A stretch of DNA of 64,000 bases from a bacterium D16-51 (lineage in GTDB: Bacteria > Bacillota > Clostridia > Lachnospirales > Lachnospiraceae), in NCBI GenBank assembly GCA_003612285.1, contig RAYE01000001.1:1-64000 (forward strand), given 5' to 3'. The notes beneath the pieces were generated by a model. The model saw only the letters and a list, made by a program, of their open reading frames with translations, did no database searches and was not told where the DNA came from. Positions 58,850 through 64,000 of this stretch are shown in pieces. The stretch's first letter is position 1. Each line of letters begins with the position of its first letter. The translations under genes and the position numbers were made by a program.

Positions 58850-59845
58850 ATGAATGGCAGTGATATTGGAATTGATCTGGGTACTGCAAATGTACTTGTA
58901 TATATAAAAGGAAAAGGCGTTGTTTTAAGGGAACCCTCTGTTGTAGCATTTGACCGTGATACAAACAAAATTAAGGCAATCGGGGAGGATGCGCGGCTGA
59001 TGCTTGGGCGTACGCCTGGGAACATTGTGGCAGTCCGTCCGCTCCGGCAGGGGGTTATTTCAGATTATACTGTGACAGAAAAGATGCTCCGTTACTTTAT
59101 CCAGAAGTCCTGTGGAAAGTCGCGTTTCAGGAAACCACGTATCAGCGTCTGTGTGCCAAGCGGGGTTACAGAGGTGGAGAAAAAAGCAGTGGAAGATGCA
59201 ACGTATGAAGCAGGGGCGCGGGAAGTGGCAATTATTGAAGAACCAATTGCAGCAGCAATTGGCGCAGGGATTGATATTGCCAGGCCATGTGGGAATATGA
59301 TTGTGGATATCGGAGGAGGTACGGCAGATATTGCTGTTATTTCTCTGGGCGGTACAGTTGTAAGCACCTCCATTAAAGTGGCTGGGGATAATTTTGATGA
59401 AGCGATTGTGCGTTATATGAGAAAGACGCATAATCTTTTAATTGGTGAGAGGACGGCAGAGGAAATCAAGATTAACATTGGTTCTGCATACCAGCGGCCA
59501 GAGCTGGTTTCTATGGATGTCCGCGGCCGGAACCTTGTTACCGGGCTGCCAAAGACAATTACCGTCACATCAGATGAAACACTGGAAGCTTTACGGGAAA
59601 TTACTTCCCAGATTGTAGAAGCAGTACACAGCGTATTGGAAAAGACGCCGCCGGAGCTTGCGGCCGACGTTGCAGACCGGGGAATTGTGCTTACCGGGGG
59701 CGGAAGCCTTTTATATGGGCTGGAAGAGCTGATTGAAGAAAAGACAGGCATTACAACAATGACAGCAGAAGACCCTATGACAGCAGTTGCGGTGGGGACA
59801 GGTATGTTTGTTGATTTTCTGGCTGGCAAAAGGGACGATGATTAA
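58850..59845 (+). CDS. mbl: MreB-family cell-shape actin (Mbl)
   Basis: The 331-residue protein polymerises on the inner membrane to direct lateral wall synthesis. It shows GIDLGTANVLVYIKGKG at the start (phosphate 1), VCVPSGVTEVEKKAVEDA, EEPIAAAIGAGID, the phosphate 2 loop MIVDIGGGTADIAVISLGG near residue 150, and VLTGGGSLLYGL near 285. ATG 58850 is about 11 bases after AAAGGAG. The order mbl-flhO-flhP equals that of Bacillus subtilis and supports the name Mbl over MreB. Confidence 0.92.
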   Translation: MNGSDIGIDLGTANVLVYIKGKGVVLREPSVVAFDRDTNKIKAIGEDARLMLGRTPGNIVAVRPLRQGVISDYTVTEKMLRYFIQKSCGKSRFRKPRISVCVPSGVTEVEKKAVEDATYEAGAREVAIIEEPIAAAIGAGIDIARPCGNMIVDIGGGTADIAVISLGGTVVSTSIKVAGDNFDEAIVRYMRKTHNLLIGERTAEEIKINIGSAYQRPELVSMDVRGRNLVTGLPKTITVTSDETLEALREITSQIVEAVHSVLEKTPPELAADVADRGIVLTGGGSLLYGLEELIEEKTGITTMTAEDPMTAVAVGTGMFVDFLAGKRDDD

Positions 59846-59905
59846 AGTTTGGTGATAAAATAAGGTTGATAATACGTCTGCCAAAAATTTCCATTGGATA
59901 ATGAT

Positions 59906-59932
59906 TAAGGAATCTTTGGTTTCGGACGATAT
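59906..59932 (+). promoter_or_regulatory. Sigma-28 (SigD/FliA)-type promoter of the flagellar genes
   Basis: TAAG at 59906-59909 and GACGATAT at 59925-59932 with 15 bases between resemble the TAAA-N15-GCCGATAT flagellar consensus. Flagellar rod genes follow. Confidence 0.55.
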
Positions 59933-60053
59933 ATAACAATATAGTAATTTACGCTGCCGTCAGGCATATGCGGTACATCCGTCAGGCAGACCGCAGGCGG
60001 CGGGAAAAGAGGGTGCTGCTTTGGCAGCAGGCACAGCCGGAAAGGGGACGTCA

Positions 60054-60827
60054 ATGGTAAGAGGTTTATACACAGCATATACCGGTATGCTCAATGAGCA
60101 GAAAAGGCTGGATATTATCAGTAATAACCTTGCAAATTCTGCAACAATTGGTTATAAAGAAGAAAATGTTACTAGCCGTTCATTTAAAGATTATATGATG
60201 GTCAAAATCCGTGATGGTTCAAATGCTTTTATTGATGAACCGGTAGGCAAGGTTAATCCTGGTGTGAAAATCGGAGAGACATATATGGATTGGGGACAGG
60301 GTTCCCTGCGTGAGACGGGCAATACTTATGATATTGCAATCCAGGGGGATGGCTTTTTTACGATGCGGGTAACAGATGCCAATGGGAACAGCAGCATTAA
60401 GTATACAAGGTGTGGCACATTTAAGTGTACAAGGGATGGCTTTATAGTAGATGCAGAAGGAAACCACCTGCAGGGCAGCGGTGGGGATTTACAGGTGCCT
60501 GTCGATGCAAATGAAATTGTAATCAGGGAAGATGGTTCCGTGTTTGCAGATGGTGTGTATATTGAGACGATCCAGTTGACTGATTTTGAAGATTATGATT
60601 ATTTGGAGTTATATGGAGATAACATGTATGATGCAGTAGAAGGAGCTACGATAATCGGATCAACAGCATCGCTGGAACAGGGTTTTACAGAGCAGTCAAA
60701 TGTAAATGTAATTTCAGAAATGGTATCTATGATTACAATTACAAGGGCATATGAGGCAGGGCAGAAGATGATCCGGACACAGGATTCCCTGTTAGATGCT
60801 TCTGTGAACCAGATTGGCAAAGTTTGA
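60054..60827 (+). CDS. flhO: Flagellar basal-body rod/hook protein FlhO (FlgF/FlgG family)
   Basis: The 257-residue exported protein has the N-terminal rod motif MVRGLYTAYTGMLNEQKRLD and ISNNLANSATIGYK, the central GDGFFTMR segment and the C-terminal EMVSMITITRAYEAGQKMIR helix common to axial flagellar proteins. ATG 60054 follows AAAGGGGAC. It is one of two adjacent paralogues after mbl; by order it corresponds to FlhO of Bacillus. It is made without a signal peptide and exported by the flagellar apparatus. Confidence 0.9.
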   Translation: MVRGLYTAYTGMLNEQKRLDIISNNLANSATIGYKEENVTSRSFKDYMMVKIRDGSNAFIDEPVGKVNPGVKIGETYMDWGQGSLRETGNTYDIAIQGDGFFTMRVTDANGNSSIKYTRCGTFKCTRDGFIVDAEGNHLQGSGGDLQVPVDANEIVIREDGSVFADGVYIETIQLTDFEDYDYLELYGDNMYDAVEGATIIGSTASLEQGFTEQSNVNVISEMVSMITITRAYEAGQKMIRTQDSLLDASVNQIGKV

Positions 60828-60890
60828 TGTAAGATAATAACGTAGTTTCGCTTCTGGAAGAGGATTCTAGGGCAGATAGGAGTATGCATT

Positions 60891-61709
60891 ATGATGAGAG
60901 CGCTTTGGACGGCTGCATCGGGTATGAAATCCCAGCAGACCTCTTTGGACAATATTTCAAATAATCTTGCAAATATAAATACAACAGGTTATAAAAAAGA
61001 AAGGCTTGAGTTCCAGTCACTTTTATACCAGACGCTTCAAGGGACGACAACAGACCATGAAGGGAATCCAAAGCCGATTGGTGCGCAGGTTGGGCTTGGT
61101 GTTAAAGTCGCTGCGATTTCTACGGAATTTCATCAGGGTATCCCAGAGGAAAGTTCAGGGGATTTTGATTTCTTTATTGAAGGCGACGGTTTATTTATGA
61201 TTCAGATGCCAAATGGGGAAACCGCCTATACCCGTAATGGGCATTTCCTTATGTCGATAGATTCAGGCAATACAATGACTCTGACTACTACAGACGGTTA
61301 TCCTGTTTTGGGTGCGAATAGCAGCCCGCTTTCTTTCCCGATAACTTTAGATGCAACAAAATTAACCTTTGATAACTATGGCAACGTTTTTTATACAGAT
61401 GCCAATGGCGTAACGCAGAATCTTGGGTTACAGATTGGTCTGGCACAGTTTAACAACCCATCCGGGCTGACAAAGATTGGGGACAGCTATTTTGTTGAAT
61501 CAGATGCTTCCGGCGTGCCGCGTCTTGAAGGACAGGACGCCACATTAAAAAGGAGCAAGATTGTAAATGGTTATTTGGAAGCTTCTTCTGTTCAGGCTGT
61601 AGATGAAATGGTAGATATGATTGTTACGCAGCGTGCCTATGAAATGAATTCTAAAGCAATCCAGGCTTCTGATGAGATGCTGCAGCAGGCAAATAACCTG
61701 AGGTCATAA
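60891..61709 (+). CDS. flhP: Flagellar basal-body rod protein FlhP (FlgG family)
   Basis: The 272-residue protein begins MMRALWTAASGMKSQQTSLD, then ISNNLANINTTGYKKERLEFQ, contains GDGLFMIQMPNGETAYTRNG and ends DEMVDMIVTQRAYEMNSKAI, a full FlgG-type axial protein with D1-type domain. Length is close to FlgG. It follows flhO by 63 bases and precedes the FlgJ-like gene, forming the distal rod cluster. Confidence 0.93.
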   Translation: MMRALWTAASGMKSQQTSLDNISNNLANINTTGYKKERLEFQSLLYQTLQGTTTDHEGNPKPIGAQVGLGVKVAAISTEFHQGIPEESSGDFDFFIEGDGLFMIQMPNGETAYTRNGHFLMSIDSGNTMTLTTTDGYPVLGANSSPLSFPITLDATKLTFDNYGNVFYTDANGVTQNLGLQIGLAQFNNPSGLTKIGDSYFVESDASGVPRLEGQDATLKRSKIVNGYLEASSVQAVDEMVDMIVTQRAYEMNSKAIQASDEMLQQANNLRS

Positions 61710-61735
61710 GATTTTGGAAAGGGTAAGGTGATTGC

Positions 61736-62074
61736 ATGAGTTCTATTTTAGATACAGCGACCATGTATAGTACATATGGCCAGTCGGTCCGCGATACCAG
61801 CGCATCGTCTTTACAGGGAACGCTTAACAATGTGAATGGTACTACTTCTGATGACGAGTTAATGAGTGCGTGTAAAAATTTTGAAGCATATTTTGTTCAA
61901 AAGATCATTGAAGAAGCCAAAAAGACTATTTCAGAAGAAGATGAAGAGGATCAGGGAGAATACATGAAGTATTTTGGTGACCTGCAAAATGAAATGTATG
62001 CCAATATCATTGCGGAAAGCGGTTCAACAGGACTGGCACAGCAGTTGTATGATTCAATGAAAACTTCATTATAA
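61736..62074 (+). CDS. FlgJ-type rod-binding protein (no muramidase domain)
   Basis: The 112-residue protein matches the N-terminal rod-cap half of FlgJ: CKNFEAYFVQKIIEEAKKTI, then GDLQNEMYANIIAESGSTGLA. No muramidase part follows, as in many Firmicutes. It would assist rod assembly in the wall. The start follows GGGTAAGGTG, 27 bases after flhP. A terminator-like hairpin (GGGAGCTGTA...TAGTTCCCC) and a mobile-element end follow. Confidence 0.85.
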   Translation: MSSILDTATMYSTYGQSVRDTSASSLQGTLNNVNGTTSDDELMSACKNFEAYFVQKIIEEAKKTISEEDEEDQGEYMKYFGDLQNEMYANIIAESGSTGLAQQLYDSMKTSL

Positions 62075-62111
62075 ACGCTTTGGGGAGCTGTATTGTAGTT
62101 CCCCTTTTTAT

Positions 62112-62182
62112 ATCGCATGAAAAAGAATGGCCGTGAATAGTAACGTAGTGGCTGCCGACAAGAATTGCGAAGCAATTCTTGC
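62112..62182 (+). repeat. GTGAATAGTAAC element end joined to CAAGAATTGC hairpin, copy B
   Basis: GCATGAAAAAGAATGGCCGT plus GAATAGTAAC equals the right end of the 3313-3500 element. It continues into GTAGTGGCTGCCGA and the CAAGAATTGC/GCAATTCTTG hairpin found inverted at 54083-54139. It lies just before recD2. Confidence 0.7.
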
Positions 62183-62205
62183 CAGAGCGCGGCATGGGGA
62201 TTATT

Positions 62206-64000
62206 ATGGAGGAATTTGAAGGATATGTAGACAGGATCACCTTCCGGAATGAAGAAAATGGCTATACGGTGCTTTATCTGGTAAAACCTCAGAAAGAGGA
62301 GGAGGAAGCAGAAGAGGAATGTTGTGTAGGCTGTTTCTCATTTGTGGCAGAAGGTGAATATTTACTGGTGCGTGGAAACCGGGTTGTGCATAAAAATTAT
62401 GGCCCCCAGCTCCAGGTAGATAGTTACGAGACAAAGCAGCCGGATGATACGGTGGCAGTGGAGAGGTATCTTGGCTCTGGCGCAATCAAAGGGGTTGGGC
62501 CGGCGCTTGCCGCCAGGATTGTCCGTAAATTTGGGGAAGATACCTTTGATTTAATTGAGAGTGAGCCTGAACGGCTTGCGGAAGTCAAAGGAATCAGCCA
62601 GAAAATGGCAGTAAGCATTGCACGGCAGTTTAATGAAAAACAGCAGCAGAGGCGTGCGATGATTTTTTTACAGGAGTATGGCATTTCCATGAATATGGCA
62701 GTAAAAATCTACCGCCATTACAAAGATGATATTTACGAAGTACTGCAGAAAAATCCATACCGCCTGGCAGAAGACATTACCGGGATTGGGTTTAAGATTG
62801 CTGATACGATTGCGCAAAAGGCAGGGTTTTACCTGGATTCAGAATACCGTATCAGGGCTGGCGTACTTTATATGCTGCAGCAGTCAGGCAGCCAGGGGCA
62901 CTGTTACCTGCCAGAAGCAGAACTTACGAAAGCATCTGCAAAGCTTCTTGCAGTAGAAGAGGAGCTGGTAGCAGGCTGCATTGAAAACCTGACGCTTAAT
63001 AAAGAAGTGGTTATGGAAGATGCAGATGGGGAGAGGCGTCTTTATACAAGCACTCTGTATTATATGGAAATGAACTGTGCGCGTATGCTCCTGGATTTAA
63101 ACCTGTCATTTTCTGTTTCTGATGACACGCTTGCAAAGAGGGTTTCCAGGATAGAAAGACGCCAGGGGATTGTTTTAGATACTTTACAGAAAAATGCAGT
63201 TTATCAGGCAGTCCAGAATGGTGTTACGATTATTACCGGTGGTCCTGGTACAGGTAAAACGACGACAATTAATACGATTTTGCAGGTTCTTGAGGAAGAC
63301 GGGGTGGATGTGCTTTTAGCCGCCCCGACAGGGCGCGCCGCTAAAAGGATGTCTGAGACAACCGGATGGGAAGCGCAGACAATCCACCGTCTTTTGGAGT
63401 TAAACGGCAGTGTTGATTCTGAGGACAAGGGCGGGATGCATTTTGAAAGGAACGAATTGCAGCCGCTGGAAGCAGATGTAGTGATTGTTGATGAATTTTC
63501 TATGGTAGATATTTTCCTGTTAAATGCCCTGTTAAAGGCAATGGTGCCGGGATGCCGCCTGATTATGGTAGGGGATGTAAACCAGCTTCCATCTGTTGGG
63601 CCGGGGAATGTCCTGCGGGATATGATTAAGGCAGAATTTTGCAATGTCGTCCGCTTAAACCAGATTTTCCGCCAGGCAGCAGAAAGCCAGATTGTAGTAA
63701 ACGCACATAAGATTAATGCAGGCAGGGAAATTTCCCTGGATAACCAGAACCAGGATTTCTTCTTCCTGGAGCGCCATAATGTGCAGGATATTACAAATGT
63801 AGCAGTCCAGCTTATGATGAAAAACATGCCGTCGTATGTGAATGCTTCGCCATATGAGATCCAGATACTGACACCGATGCGGAAAGGGGAACTTGGCGTA
63901 GAAAACCTGAATAAGGTATTGCAGGGGTATGCCAACCCGAAATCTGCCGGGAAGAGGGAAAAGGAGTTTCATGGGGTCTTGTTCCGGGAGCAGGATAAAA
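62206..64000 (+). CDS. recD2: RecD2-type SF1 helicase (AAA ATPase), incomplete at window end
   Basis: The frame is open to the window end, giving 598 residues so far. The N-terminal OB-like part (MEEFEGYVDRITFRNEENGY) and helix-hairpin-helix segments (GAIKGVGPALAARIV, EVKGISQKMA) precede the helicase core. The core has Walker A IITGGPGTGKTTTINTI near residue 343, APTGRAAKRM, TIHRLLEL, the Walker B VIVDEFSMVD near 428, and VGDVNQLPSVGPGNVL. It is a 5'-3' DNA helicase acting outside RecBCD. ATG 62206 has GGGGA at six bases; ATG 62194 is an alternative. Confidence 0.9.
   Translation, partial: MEEFEGYVDRITFRNEENGYTVLYLVKPQKEEEEAEEECCVGCFSFVAEGEYLLVRGNRVVHKNYGPQLQVDSYETKQPDDTVAVERYLGSGAIKGVGPALAARIVRKFGEDTFDLIESEPERLAEVKGISQKMAVSIARQFNEKQQQRRAMIFLQEYGISMNMAVKIYRHYKDDIYEVLQKNPYRLAEDITGIGFKIADTIAQKAGFYLDSEYRIRAGVLYMLQQSGSQGHCYLPEAELTKASAKLLAVEEELVAGCIENLTLNKEVVMEDADGERRLYTSTLYYMEMNCARMLLDLNLSFSVSDDTLAKRVSRIERRQGIVLDTLQKNAVYQAVQNGVTIITGGPGTGKTTTINTILQVLEEDGVDVLLAAPTGRAAKRMSETTGWEAQTIHRLLELNGSVDSEDKGGMHFERNELQPLEADVVIVDEFSMVDIFLLNALLKAMVPGCRLIMVGDVNQLPSVGPGNVLRDMIKAEFCNVVRLNQIFRQAAESQIVVNAHKINAGREISLDNQNQDFFFLERHNVQDITNVAVQLMMKNMPSYVNASPYEIQILTPMRKGELGVENLNKVLQGYANPKSAGKREKEFHGVLFREQDK

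Overview
This window looks like chromosomal DNA of a motile, probably spore-forming, low-to-mid GC Firmicute, most likely a Lachnospiraceae / Clostridium cluster XIVa gut anaerobe. The reasons are the gene content and order: rpmB - Asp23 - fakA - recG - rsmD - coaD, zapA - U32 peptidase, tgt - yajC, a TIGR04086-type membrane protein, a fused secDF, and mbl - flhO - flhP. Strong AGGAGG-type ribosome sites, frequent TTG starts, a spmA gene and a chemotaxis/flagellar complement agree with this. The genus cannot be fixed from the sequence alone.

Layout. 1-3.3 kb: an accessory-looking stretch (coiled-coil protein, YbaK-type deacylase, HEPN-like protein, a methyl-accepting protein without an outer sensor). 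3.3-13.4 kb: housekeeping genes for ribosome (rpmB, rsmD), fatty acid activation (fakA), DNA repair (recG), CoA synthesis (coaD), a SpoVK-like AAA ATPase and a ZapA-like division protein. 13.4-24.5 kb: U32 peptidase, an FtsW/RodA-PBP pair, NUDIX, cheY, a MerR regulator, hibernation factor, ZIP transporter, DUF368 lipid-carrier transporter and spmA. 24.5-38.3 kb: a large signalling island with two sensor kinases, four stand-alone or HD-GYP response regulators, cheR, cheB, cheA, cheW, an MCP and an Hpt protein. 38.3-42.1 kb (minus strand): an OPT oligopeptide transporter - PqqD-like - PepD dipeptidase operon. 42.4-55 kb: aldolase, DUF1700, tgt, yajC, PHP hydrolase, a type III toxin-antitoxin locus, polysaccharide deacetylase, secDF, a diguanylate cyclase and prmA. 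55-64 kb: recJ, a glycine/serine-rich protein, mbl, three flagellar rod/hook-region genes and the first part of recD2.

The most unusual material lies between the genes. (1) A type III toxin-antitoxin locus (toxI RNA repeats, terminator, toxN) has its toxin gene split near the N-terminus by a 159-bp miniature element. Removing the element and one TA restores a complete ToxN-like frame with ribosome site and TTG start. The whole locus is bracketed by inverted repeats of about 25 bp. (2) A 322-bp element with 60-bp perfect terminal inverted repeats and an 8-bp target duplication lies upstream of secDF. Its outer end GTTACTATTCAC recurs, whole or degenerate, in about ten other intergenic sites, defining a family of non-autonomous elements whose transposase is not in this window. 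(3) Further structured intergenic repeats occur: a 73-bp multi-hairpin unit at both ends of the window, a CAAGAATTGC hairpin pair, and a set of terminators sharing one GGGAATGC stem. (4) Three perfect DnaA boxes, two of them forming a 17-bp perfect hairpin, lie upstream of the hibernation factor gene.

Several genes appear to cooperate. FtsW/RodA with the PBP makes a glycan polymerase-transpeptidase pair. mbl lies beside the flagellar rod genes, as in Bacillus subtilis. The OPT transporter and PepD suggest peptide uptake and hydrolysis. The signalling island combines chemoreceptor-type and c-di-GMP-type output, with one HD-GYP protein apparently catalytically degenerate.
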